DNA from: Acholoe squamosa
Lineage: Eukaryota; Annelida; Polychaeta; Phyllodocida; Polynoidae
Reading direction: 5' to 3'
Assembly (NCBI GenBank): GCA_949317995.1
Contig: OX439051.1
Span: 39,187,250-39,251,249 of the forward strand
Length of the DNA stretch: 64,000 bases
The notes below the pieces were generated by a model. That model saw only the letters and a program-made list of their open reading frames with translations, had not been told where the DNA came from and did no database searches. How positions within the stretch are numbered: the stretch's first letter is position 1; each line of letters begins with the position of its first letter. This document shows, one piece after another, positions 23,703 to 36,059 of this stretch. The position numbers and the translations under genes are program-made.

Positions 23703-24515
23703 TTAACTCTTCCTTTACCGATAACGCATTAATGTGTAGTTTGGGCCGATTTTGGCCGTTTTTGGCCGATTTTAGATCTGTATCTCCCTTAATTTAAAAA
23801 AAAGGCCTAGATTTTTCTCATAGTCGTAGGCTCAGTTATGTTCTCTGCAGACTGCAAAGAATAAATCTCTACCTCTGATACTTTTTACATGGTATTCTTG
23901 CCAGCTTGAGAGGAAATTTTGAAATACCCTAAAGCTTTTCCATAGATTTTATCAATATAATAAGCTGAAAAAATCTGAAAAAATGTCAAATAATATAATC
24001 TTTTGGATGAAAATTGTTTTTGTTATGCTCAACAAGATGGCATCAAAATTTTTACTTAATTTTAATCCATTTTTGGCCATTTAGGGTGGTTACCATGGCA
24101 ACAGATATGTCAGATTATGCTAAAAACATTGATTTTGCCTAGTTCTGATTGCCATGGCAACCTGAAAGAACATTTCTTGCTTCCAATGTGTATCAAAAAT
24201 ATTCTGTTTTTCCTACAATATGCACTTTATTTCATCAAAATTGATGAAGGGAATGCTGAAATATGACAATTTGAAGTTTCTCTAAATTATCAAATTTTCT
24301 TATCAGAGCATTATCTTTGTGATGATATATCTCATTAAAGATAATAGATAGAGAAAACTGGGATGGTACATTTTGAGATCAACTGACCTAGCCTAAACCA
24401 TCACCATTTCCCTTCTACTTGGAATATCCACATAATTCCAACAGTTTTCGAAAGCTTATGTGACCTACTACAACCCAAAATTTGCTCTGAAATAGGCTGG
24501 TAAAGGAAAACTTAA
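23703..24515. mobile_element. Piggybac-like MITE, subfamily with X-boxes
   Basis: TTAA at both edges (23703-23706, 24512-24515), with inverted ends CTCTTCCTTTACCGAT and GGCTGGTAAAGGAAAAC. It aligns over about 800 bp with 59402-60228. Two near-perfect palindromic X-boxes lie inside: GTTACCATGGCAAC (24089-24102) and ATTGCCATGGCAAC (24148-24161). No transposase is encoded. Confidence 0.7.
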
Positions 24516-25790
24516 TGAACTGAGGGTACACAAGACCTGTTATTCCAAAAGTTTTGATCTCTGGTTTTTGATTTTGGATACACTTAAACTACTGTATTGT
24601 ACTATTACAGAGCCAGTATTTGGTGCCAATCCAAGCTTTACTTAGTATAGTTTTGATGTTATATCTAAAAATGTGACCGACGCTAAAGGCACAAGCAATA
24701 AAAACTGAACCCCTGGGAGTTGGATCCTTGAATAAACCTTTCCTATATGCCAAGATACAGGGCTTTCAAAAGAATAATAGTGTTATTACATAATACATTG
24801 AACTTGTGAATTCAATGGTCCTGAGCCCAATATGCATTAAAAAGTGAAATCGCCCATTATATTTTTTTGAAATTCTATGTTTTATTAACTACACATTTTT
24901 TATCCTTTCAAAAAAAAACTTTTTTGAAAATTCATTAATTTTTTTGAAAAAGAAAGAATAAATTCCAATTTGATTTTCATTTCAATTTTTGTTTACAACT
25001 TTAACCCTTCTGGGCCACTGCACTGCAGGACCTTTGTTGCCCGTTGATGTGCGACTATAGCTTATTTCAATCTTATTCACTGCTATTCCCCGTAGGTAAG
25101 CATGTCTTGAACCCCTCCCCCATCTCCGCCTAATAAACTGAAACCTAGGACGAGCAACTTGATTAAATCTGTACCTACTGCCATGTCTCAAGGAGGAGGG
25201 GTCCACAAGAAAGAGTTCAACATATCTTCAGCTAAACAGAGAAGTACAGAATGTGTAACAACTGTTAGTCTTGTTGATGCAATGTCAAGCCTCTGAGAGC
25301 AGACTGTTCCAGCTTTCCAATGAAGTTTTGATTGTGCCAATTGGATGATTATTTGCTGATATTTCTAAAGGTACTACAAGCCCACTCAACCCTTCAAATG
25401 CAAATTCATGCATGCACTTTTCCTATGGTAAGTCCGAGTATGTTTAGAAATGTGAACCTGTATCAACTTTTGGCCAGTGTCCAAAATCATCCACTAGGCC
25501 TATATGGTCTATAATCAAAGTTTACACATTTTACTGTATCTGAAGGTCTCTAATATGGCAGGCTTAGAGCAGACCTACTAAATCCTGGTCAATTTCAATG
25601 TCTGTCTATAGGGCTTAAACTAACTGCGAAAAGTAGAGCTTTGACTCAATATATATACAGCTTTAAACTTGTAGGGGGGGAAGCTTATTCAGTCAAATTG
25701 ATTATAGGAATATATTATTTCATTCATTTTTACTGCTATATGGTCAATCTGAGGGCCCCCACCACTCTGGGGCACCTAAAAATGCACTTC
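24516..25790. other. Intergenic, no gene seen
   Basis: No coding frame with family resemblance. GTGACCGACGCTAA at about 24672 matches a motif inside the 22121-22972 element. Confidence 0.4.
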
Positions 25791-25925
25791 ATATCCTTAG
25801 CACAACCAAAACGTATTAATGTGGGTAGTAAAAACGGCCTTCAAAAATACCAGTACTTTCTGTCAGTGGACCTCCAAAACGTATTGATGTGGGTAGTAAA
25901 AAGGGCCCTTCAAAATGCCAGTAAT
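25791..25925 (+). repeat. Left inverted repeat flanking the minisatellite block
   Basis: Two direct copies, about 68 bp apart, of a module with ACGTATTRATGTGGGTAGTA followed by an AAATACCAGTACTTTCTG-like end. The reverse complement of the same double module lies at 32398-32519. Together they bracket 25.9-32.4 kb. Confidence 0.8.
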
Positions 25926-26394
25926 CTTGAGGTTGGAGAGCCCCAAACTGCCAGTGATTTTTGCACATTTCATGAACTTCGATGTAGAATATCTCTTTGG
26001 AGGAAGAACTCAGGGATGAAACACATTTCTATTTAAGATGTCACATACTTTTGACCTATGCCAAGAAAGGAATTTTATCTATCAGTGACATGCATATATG
26101 CATTAATTAACCTTGAAAATGGATGATTAGCTAATTATTTCAAAAATGAAAAATCATGTTGAATTCAGGACCAATTAATATGACGACATATTTTGTCAAG
26201 GTCTCCAATGACATGACTACTTATTGGAACAATGCTTAAAATATTATAAGCAAGCTTGAAATAATCCAATATAACAGGATTTGTATTTAATTAATTACCT
26301 AATTGCTAATCAATTGCAATACATATTAGGAGGATTTGGCTTTTCTGTATCAAGCTGAATTCAAGAGGAGTATGCCTATGATGGCTGAATGCCA

Positions 26395-27030
26395 TAGCGT
26401 ATCAGAGTGTACTAAGCAAGTATTTCCTGCAATACAAAACGTTTTAGAACACATTAGTAGAAAGATTACCCCAGTGGCCATGACGTTTTGATGTGTAATA
26501 CACAGGTATTTCCCTCAATACAAAACGTTTTAGAACACAGTGATAGGAAGATTAGTCCAGAGGCCATAGCATTTTGATGTGTACTAAACAGGTATTTCCT
26601 TTAAAGTAAAACATTTTAGAACACTTTGGCAGGCAGATTACCACAGTGTCCATAATGTTTAGATGTGTAATACACAGGTATTTCCCTCAATACAAAACGT
26701 TTTAGAACACAGTGATAGGAAGATTAGTCCAGAGGCCATAGCATTTTGATGTGTACTTAGCAGGTATTTCCTTTAAAGTAAAACATTTTAGAATGTTTTG
26801 GCAGGCAGATTACCACAGTGGCCATAATGTTTTGATGTGTAATACACAGGTATTTCCCTCAATACAAAACGTTTTAGAACACATCGGTAGAAAGATAACC
26901 CCAGTGGCCATGACGTTTTAATGTGTAATAAACAGGTATTACCTTCAATACAAAATGTTCTAGAACACATTGGTAGAAAGATTGCCACAGTGACCAGAAC
27001 GTTTTGATGTGTAATAAATAGGCATGCCCT
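26395..27030. repeat. 86-bp tandem repeat, about 7 copies
   Basis: The motif GTTTTGATGTGTAAT (or variant) starts at about 26484, 26571, 26657, 26743, 26829, 26915 and 27001, a steady 86-87-bp period. Alternate units share variants (ACACAGGTATTTCCCTCAA versus ACAGGTATTTCCTTTAAAG), so part of the array has a 172-bp dimer structure. Each unit contains AAAACGTTTTAGAACAC. Open minus-strand frames across it are repeat artefacts. Confidence 0.9.
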
Positions 27031-27221
27031 TCCATATAAGACCATTGTGCCTTCAGTAGAAATTTAGAAGGATAGTTTTATGACCTGATACCATGTATCA
27101 TCGTATGAAATTATGTTATGCCATGTATCGCATCATTAGCCTGCATGGTCCTCTTATACATGCAACTGCACTGTGTCATACCTTTATCTAGAAATCATAA
27201 GCCTAGGCAGTCATGTTGAAT

Positions 27222-30200
27222 TGTGTACTGGTGCCATGTGTCACAATATTTATCACTATGTGATGTGTACTGGTACCATGTATCACCATGTGACGTGTAC
27301 TGGTACCATGTATCACCATGAGATGTGTACTGGTACCATGTATCACCATGTGATGTGTACTGGTACCATGTATCACCATGTGATGTGTATTGGTGCATGT
27401 ATCACCATGTGATGTGTACTGGTACCATGTATCACCATGTGATGTGTACTGGTACCATGTGTCACCATGTGATGTGTACTGGTACCATGTATCACCATGT
27501 GATATGTACTGGTGCCAGGAATCACCATGTGATGTGTACTGGTACCATGTATCACCATGTGATGTGTACTGGTGCCATGTATCACCATGTGATGTGTACT
27601 GGTGCATGTATTACCATGTGATGTGTACTAGTAAAAGTACCACCATGTGATGTGTACATGTACCATGTATCATCATGTGATGTGTACTGGTACCATGTAT
27701 CACCATGTGATGTGTACTGGTACCATGTATCACCATGTGATGTGTACTGGTACCATGTATCACCATGTGACGTGTACTGGTACCATGTATCACCATGTGA
27801 TGTGTACTGGTACCATGTATCACCATATGACATGTACTGGTACCATGTATCACCATGTGATGTGTACTGGTACCATGTATCACCATGTGATGTGTACTGG
27901 TGCCAGGAATCACCATGTGATGTGTACTGGTAACATCTATCACCATACATGTGATGTCTACTGGTACCATGTATCACCATGTGATGTGCACTGGTGCCAG
28001 GAATCACCATGTGATTTGTACTGGTGCCAGGAATCACCATGTGATGTCTACTGGTACCATGTATCACCATGTGATGTCTACTGGTACCATGTATCACCAT
28101 ATGACGTGTACTGGTACCATGTATCACCATGTCATGTGTACTGGTACCATGTATCACCATGTCATGTGTACTGGTACCATGTATCACCATATGACGTGTA
28201 CTGGTACCATGTATCACCATATGATGTGTACTGGTGCCAGTTATCACCATATGACGTGTACTGATGCCAGTTATCACCATGAGACGTATACTGGTGCCAT
28301 GTATCACCATGTGATGTCTACTGGTGCCAATTATCACCATGTGACGTGTACTGGTGCCAGTTATCGCCATGGGATGTTTACTGGTGCTATGTATCACCAT
28401 GAGACGTGTACTGGTGCCAGTTACCACCATGAGACGTGTACTGCTGCCGTGTCTCACCTTGAGACGTCTACTGGTACTATGTGTCACCATCTGACGTGTT
28501 CTGGTGCCAGGAATCACCATGTGATGTGTACTGGTGCCAGTCATCACAATGTGACCTGTACTGGTGCCATGTATCACAATGTGACATGTACTGGTGCCAT
28601 GTATCACAATGTGACAGGTACTGGTACCATGTATCACCATGTGATGTGTACTTGTACCATGTATCACAATGTGACGTGTACTGGTGCCAGTCATCACAAT
28701 GTGACCTGTACTGGTGCCATGTATCACCATGTGATGTGTACTACTGCCCTGAATCACCATGTGACATGTACTGGTGTCATGTATCACCATGTGATGTGTA
28801 CTGGTACCATGTATCACCATGTGATGTGTACTGGTGCATGTATCACCATGTGATGTGTACTGGTGCCATGTATCACCATGTGATGTGTACTGGTACCATG
28901 TATCACCATGTGATGTGTACTGGTGAAAGTATCACCATGTGATGTGTACTGGTACCATGTATCACCATGTGATGTGCACTGGTGCCAGGAATCACCATGT
29001 GATTTGTACTGGTGCCAGGAATCACCATGTGATGTCTACTGGTACCATGTATCACCATGTGATGTCTACTGGTACCATGTATCACCATATGACGTGTACT
29101 GGTACCATGTATCACCATGTCATGTGTACTGGTACCATGTATCACCATGAGATGTGTACTGGTACCATGTATCACCATGTGATGTGTACTGGTACCATGT
29201 ATCACCATGTGATGTCTACTGGTACCATGTGTCACCATGTGATATGTACTGGTACCATGTATCACCATGTGATATGTACTGGTGCCAGGAATCACCATGT
29301 GATGTGTACTGGTACCATGTATCACCATATGATGTGTACTGGTGCCATGTATCACCATGTGATGTGTACTGGTGCATGTATCACCATGTGATGTGTACTG
29401 GTGAAAGTACCACCATGTGATGTGTACATGTACCATGTATCATCATGTGATGTGTACTGGTACCATGTATCACCATGTGATGTGTACTGGTACAATGTAT
29501 CACCATGTGATGTGTACTGGTACCATGTATCACCATGTGATGTGTACTGGTACCATGTATCACCATGTGATGTGTACTGGTACCATGTATCACCATATGA
29601 CATGTACTGCTACCATGTATCACCATGTGATGTGTACTGGTACCATGTATCACCATGTGATGTGTACTGGTACCATGTATCACTATGTGATGTGTACTGG
29701 TGCCTGGAATCACCATGTGATGTGTACTGGTAACATCTATCACCATACATGTGATGTCTACTAGTACCATGTATCACCATGTGATGTGCACTGGTGCCAG
29801 GAATCACCATGTGATTTGTACTGGTGCCAGGAATCACCATGTGATGTCTACTGGTACCATGTATCACCATGTGATGTCTACTGGTACCATGTATCACCAT
29901 ATGACGTGTACTGGTACCATGTATCACCATGTCATGTGTACTGGTACCATGTATCACCATGTCATTTGTACTGGTACCATGTATCACCATATGACGTGTA
30001 CTGGTGCCAGTTATCACCATATGACGTGTACTGATGCCAGTTATCACCATGAGACGTGTACTGGTGCCATGTATCACCATGTGATGTCTACTGGTGCCAA
30101 TTATCACCATGTGACGTGTACTGGTGCCAGTTATCGCCATGGGACGTTTACTGGTGCTATGTATCACCATGAGACGTGTACTGGTGCCAGTTACCACCAT

Positions 30201-31935
30201 GAGACGTGTACTGCTGCCGTGTCTCACCTTGAGACGTGTACTGGTACTATGTGTCACCATCTGACGTGTTCTGGTGCCAGGAATCACCATGTGATGTGTA
30301 CTGATGCCAGTCATCACAATGTGACCTGTACTGGTGCCATGTATCACAATGTGACGTGTACTGGTGCCATGTATCACAATGTGACAGGTACTGGTGCCAG
30401 TCATCACAATGTGACGTGTACTGGTGCCATGTATCACCATGTGACGTGTACTACTGCCCTGAATCACCATGTGACATGTACTGGTGTCATGTATCACCAT
30501 GTGATGTGTACTGGTACCATGTATCACCATGTGATGTGTACTGGTGCATGTATCACCATGTGATGTGTACTGGTGCCATGTATCACCATGTGATGTGTAC
30601 TGGAACCATGTATCACCATGTGATGTGTACTGGTGAAAGTATCACCATGTGATGTGTACTGGTACCATGTATCACCATGTGATGTGTACTGGTACCATGT
30701 ATCACTATGTGATGTGTACTGGTACCATGTATCACCATGTGATGTGTTCTGGTACCATGTATCACCATATGACATGTACTGCTACCATGTATCACCATGT
30801 GATGTGTACTGGTACCATGTATCACCATGTGATGTCTACTGGTACCATGTATCACCATGTGATGTGTACTGGTGCCATGTATCACCATGTGATGTGTACT
30901 GGTGCATGTATCACCATGTGATGTCTACTGGTGCATGTATCACCATGTGATGTGTACTGGTGAAAGTATCACCATGTGATGTGTACTGGTACCATGTATC
31001 ACCATGTGATGTGTACTGGTACCATGTATCACCATGTGATGTGTTCTGGTGCATGTATCACCATGTGATGTCTACTGGTGCATGTATCACCATGTGATGT
31101 GTACTGGTGAAAGTATCACCATGTGATGTGTACTGGTACCATGTGTCACCATGTGATGTGTACTGGTACCATGTATCACCATGTGATGTCTACTTGTACC
31201 ATGTATCACCATGTGATGTCTACTGGTGCCGTGTATCACCATGTGATGTGTACTGGTACCATGTATCACCATGTGATGTCTACTGGTACCATGTATCACC
31301 ATGTGATGTCTACTGGTGCCATGTGTCACCATGTGATGTGTACTGGTATCATGTGTCACCATGTGATGTCTACTGGTACTATGTATCACCTTGTGATGTT
31401 TACTGGTACTATGTATCACCATGTGATGTCTACTGGTGCATGTATCACCATGTGATGTGTACTGGTGAAAGTATCACCATGTGATGTGTACTGGTACCAT
31501 GTATCACCATGTGATGTGTACTGGTACCATGTATCACCATGTGATGTGTACTGGTGCATGTATCACCATGTGATGTCTACTGGTGCATGTATCACCATGT
31601 GATGTGTACTGGTGAAAGTATCACCATGTGATGTGTACTGGTACCATGTATCACCATGTGATGTGTACTGGTGCATGTATCACCATGTGATGTGTACTGG
31701 TGAAAGTATCACCATGTGAAGTGTACTGGTACCCTGTATCACCATGTGATGTGCACCGGTACCCTGTATCACCATGTGATGTGCACTGGTACCCTGTATC
31801 ACCATGCGATGTGTACTGGTACCCTGTATCACCAAAATGATGTGTACTGTTGCCATGTGTCACCATGTGACATGAACTGCTACTATTTATCAATATGTGA
31901 CATGTACTGGTATCATGCATCATCATGTGACATTA
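27222..31935. repeat. 30-bp minisatellite array, about 157 units, with higher-order structure
   Basis: A 30-bp unit is repeated head to tail for 4.7 kb. Each unit contains ATCACCATGTGAT, a 5-bp-arm mini-hairpin with CAT loop, and usually ACTGGTACCATGT with the GGTACC palindrome. Occasional units are 28-29 bp (GGTGCATGT and GGTGAAAGT variants). Variant units recur in order at offsets of 1770, 1800 and 1710 bp (for example 27641 with 29411, 27931 with 29731, 28741 with 30451), so the array grew by duplicating blocks of 57-60 units. The right edge from about 31720 degenerates. Because 30 is a multiple of three and the unit lacks stops in several frames, long spurious open frames occur on both strands. 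Confidence 0.97.
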
Positions 31936-32397
31936 TGTAGTATGGATATATGCCAATACATATTTATATCATGTAGCTGCACCTAATACAGAATCACATA
32001 CATGCAGGGATAGGTTTATCCTCATATCCTGCAGCAAAAACATTTCAAAATGTTTTGATTTGATAAACAATCCTCCCCAGAACACTGCAATATGTTTTGG
32101 CACACAGACAAATTTGGAAAATGTTTCTCCACAGAACACTCCAAAACATTTTGGCACACAGACAGCTGTATGATTCTACTTCCCAATACACATTAAAACG
32201 TTTTGCTTTACATGACACCTCTCTTTATAGCAGGGATGCCAAAACGTTTTAAAACGTTTTTCCATTGTGAGTGCAACTACCAGTGTTGGATAGTGTGTAT
32301 TACTAACCGAAAATTATATTGAAAATAGAGAGAAATCCATCCTTGAATACACATTATTACTGTATGGTAGCCAAAAAATTGAAAAATCCATTACACA
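31936..32397. repeat. Right flank of array with TTTTGGCACACAGAC modules
   Basis: ATGTTTTGGCACACAGACA (about 32091) and CATTTTGGCACACAGACAG (about 32146) form a short direct repeat. AAAACGTTTT occurs near 32195-32265, echoing the 86-bp units on the left side of the array. No gene is present. Confidence 0.55.
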
Positions 32398-32519
32398 TAA
32401 AATGTTTTGGCAGTGAACCACCAGAAAGTACTGGTATTTTGAGACCCCCTTTTTACTACCCACATCAATACGTTTTGGTTGTGCCCTGACAGAAAGTACT
32501 GGCAGTCCTAAGGATATCA
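32398..32519 (-). repeat. Right inverted repeat flanking the minisatellite block
   Basis: Reverse complement of the module at 25791-25925: CAGAAAGTACTGG, then TTTACTACCCACATCAATAC and GTTTTGGTTGTGC, and a second CAGAAAGTACTGGCAG. Pairing with the left copy defines a unit of about 6.7 kb. Confidence 0.8.
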
Positions 32520-35160
32520 ACAATAAAAAATCAAGAAGTCAAGATAACATTAATTTGAACTTTTCAAAAAATCCAACATGGGCGCCAGAAGCCAAAAATG
32601 GGTATTTCAAGCATACATGCACACCTAATTCAACAAGCACCAATTGCCTTATGTAATTATCAGTACGATGAGGTCTAGGATCATAAGGAAAGCATGCTGA
32701 ATCAGATTAAACTGTATTGGAACCCTATTTGGGGCAGTATATCACATATACAGGCTCATAAAATAGCGGTAAATACAGACAAGTCTATTCCAATTGCATA
32801 TAGCAATACAACTGTTTCTAAAGTCATATTAAATGGGTGTTTTGGCAACTGCTACAAATCAAATTGGTAATAAGAAGTAAATACTTAATGGAATAGGTAC
32901 TTATTTTTCTGGTGAAGAATTCAAAATGGCTGCAGGCAACAAGATAAATATTAAATTCATTCCTCTTTTTTGCTCTATGGCTACATCAAGCTTCAATTTT
33001 GAGGTCTACATAAGTCATGATTGCAATCTAGCCATTTGTTTTGTATGATGCTGAATGCCCTGCTGAGTGTAATGCCAGGGTGCCATTAGTGCACAATGGG
33101 AACCTGACTGGATTGGTACACCCACAAGTTCAGCACATACAAAAAAGCAGTAGTGGAGGAAAGTAACCTCATTAGTGTATCAAGCAGACAACATATAGTT
33201 TACTTTGAGCAATCATGTATCTATCAATGGTATTTAGTAATTATTATATAGAAATATTATTCCTAAATAGATATATCTTGCTAGATAACTGCTCTGCATG
33301 TAAACCAGAAGGCAGGATAATTTACATCAAGAGGTAGTGTTTGATGATTACCAGCAGGGTTATGTCTCTGCTGGAAGCCTTGTTCAAAGTCTTTATGTTT
33401 TGGTATACTGGTGTATTGGGCACTGGTGTTAAATCAGTGGTCCTCCTGTAAGTCCTAATATTTCTTAATTACAAGTTAACAAGGTTTATTAAGATGCTGT
33501 ATGTTCATAGATTTTACAATAGCTTAACAGGGCATGGGCAGGGGAGCCTTAGCTGAACTTAGGCAGATAGGCATCATTAATGGGTTGGGTGGTGGGATGA
33601 GCAGCCCTAAAGATCACCACCATTTAAAGAAATAGAAGGCACACCATAGACCCTGCAAACAGACCATTGGTACAGCTTTTAGGATCATTCTGAGCTCTGA
33701 GTGCATCTTATACAAGGAGTTTTGTATATGCAGACTATACTAAGCAATAGGAACAATTTGAGGCCAAAGCTGCAGCTTATAGCATTCTTCCAAAGTCAGT
33801 GTACAGCTTCTATGCAGGTGAGGCTTTTACTTTGTTTTTCACAGTAGTATCAACAGTTGATTGGATTCTGAGGGTTTTGATGGAAAAATTATGTTTTTGA
33901 GTTCAGCTAGATCTGCTACTCTGGCACTCATGCAAAGTAATTAAAGAGGAATGTCAATGACAAGAGATGACTCATGAATGCATTTACGCGTTGCTGCAAC
34001 CTGAGCATGCATCAGAGAGATATGATATGTGTTGTTTTCTTAATTAGTGTCAGTGTCATTTTGATTAGAATGGATACTGCCAAAAGAATAATATAGTAAA
34101 TGGAGTGGCTAAATAAACATGAACTACAGGGATGAAGAGAGTAGGTGCAAATTGAAGCAGATGTCCCACAGGACCCATTCCATTTCTCTTTAAATACATT
34201 GAAGATGCATATTATTGCTACTACTGGCAACAGGTTGTTCTCTCACATTGCTACTCCCCATTTCCCATTAAGTCCTCAAATTCTACCACGTGAAAACAGG
34301 CTTAGTTCACAGAGCCTAATTTCTGGTATTTTTCTTGGTATCTTATTACATATGTAATGCAAGAGCGATGTCTTGTTATACTATATGCAATTGGAATAGG
34401 CCTTTCTGTATTTATCGCTATTTTATGGGCCTGTATAAGTAATATAGTGACCCAAACAGGGCTCTAATAGATTTTATTCTGATTCAACATACTTTCCTTA
34501 TGATTCTAGACCTAACCTTACTCATAATTACAGATTGCATGTGTTGTTTGTTGATTTAGGTGAGTATGTATGAGTGGTGGGAGGCATAAGATGGACCCCA
34601 TAGCAATAAAAATGAATTAATTAAATATTTTCCAACTTTTTAACTTCAGAGGGGGTGGTCCAGGGGTAGAGTGCCCAAAATCAAAAACGAATCCCAGATT
34701 CTTGTTACTCATGATGGGTAGCATCTTTTGGAGGTGTACTCAAAAATATTTTTGGTCTAAGCCCCCCCCCCCCCTATTTAAAGATTTTATTTAGGACACT
34801 CAGGCATTATTTTAGGGCACGGGGACAGAGGTAAGTTGTGCATTAGTTACTTTGATTCTGGATGTGACCTGGCGAGAATGGCGGGAAACGAGAGACAGAT
34901 GTCGTCTGCTTTCAGCAATGTTGTCTGCTCTTTAACCAATGTTCATTTGGTAGGATTTCCAAGTCCAATATTAGCTGCCAGGCTTCACTGCTGTCGACTT
35001 CATACCGGACGTTTCCCCCTGGTGCAGTAACACCTTCATAATGACGATTACATGGCGGGGGACTCATTCTTATGCATGGTGGGATACCAATAACATGCCA
35101 AGCTGTAAATCGCCTCATCTGCATTCACAAGTTTTCAGCCAATAACGGACGACTTCCTGC
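32520..35160. other. Intergenic, no gene seen
   Basis: AT-rich, with no recognisable exon, RNA gene or transposon end. A poly-C tract lies at about 34764-34777. Confidence 0.4.
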
Positions 35161-35186
35161 TCTCCCTGTGTGATGTAAAAGCCGAC

Positions 35187-36059
35187 TCCCAAAATGGCCA
35201 CCATTTTGTGTGGGTTAGCCAGATCACGTGACATCACCCATGTATCATGTGACGCTCAGAAAGTAACCTGATTGGTTGTCTACAGTCAATGCGCCACCTA
35301 CTGGGAAAAGACCGCAGCTAAGGGAGCTTTTTACCGGCATCTGTCAGATGGCGTTTGTGGGTGGCGTCACGTGACGTAGAGGATTAAAGATGGCTGCCAT
35401 GACATTATGTCACAGCCTTCAAAACGAGGCTGTCAGCTTTATAGAGAAGGGATTACCTTCCTCTCAGCTACATCCAGCGGCAGGCTAACAAATTCATCCA
35501 CAGCCATTTGAAGGCATCTACAGATTTAAATTTAAATTCCCACGCTCCTTTGTATCACAAATCAAAGAGATATTGTTCTTGAAAAGGGCAGCATGTCGCA
35601 ACTCACAAACTCTCTTCAAGACACTTTTATTTAGGTAGTTATTGACATGACCATTCATCAGGAAAACTACTCCCATAAGCGGCTTATAAGCTATCTGCAT
35701 CTGGAATATTTCATTTGATCAAGGAGGTAAAAACTACGTCCCTGATTTGATGAAGTCCTCCATTCTGAACCACAGGCTAAAAAGTGCCATTTTATGTCTA
35801 CTTCAGGAAAGAAATCCATTTCTAGGTAAGAGTCTACAACGTCCCTCTGTCTCTCTCCCTTTCAATTTCAAAGGATTGTCATTGATTTTATCCTAATATA
35901 ATTCCTGTAGACTGACATCGAATACAAGCAGAGTGATTGGCGGCTATTAGAATTGGGAGCCAGTCTTTATAGTGTTCAGAACCACTTTATGGCGGTATGG
36001 TCACATGGGCCATGTTATCCAATCAGCAGAGGTCACCTGAACGCCTGAAAGTGACGTCA
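35187..36059. promoter_or_regulatory. CpG-bearing patch with clustered promoter motifs, orphan
   Basis: The patch holds an inverted pair of YY1-type sites (CAAAATGGCCACCATTTTG, about 35191-35209) and two CACGTG E-boxes. One of the E-boxes is the full palindrome GTCACGTGAC at 35366-35375, the other TCACGTGA at 35224-35231. There is also AAGATGGCTGCC near 35388, ATTGG near 35272, CCAAT near 36019 and a perfect CRE TGACGTCA at 36052-36059. CpG is more frequent here than in the neighbouring tens of kilobases. No coding exon was recognised within a few kilobases, so any gene served is unknown. Confidence 0.3.

Noticed and set aside
26788-27045. 85-codon minus-strand frame
   Set aside because: It translates three units of the 86-bp tandem repeat, with the same peptide recurring.
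27582-28820. 412-codon open frame on the minus strand, and a 300-codon plus-strand frame at 27951-28853
   Set aside because: Both lie wholly in the 30-bp minisatellite. The unit length is a multiple of three and lacks stops in several frames, so long open frames arise automatically on both strands. There is no start context, no domain and no codon bias.
27222-31935. CRISPR-like array
   Set aside because: Units are contiguous 30-bp repeats with no unique spacers, in an animal genome; this is a minisatellite.
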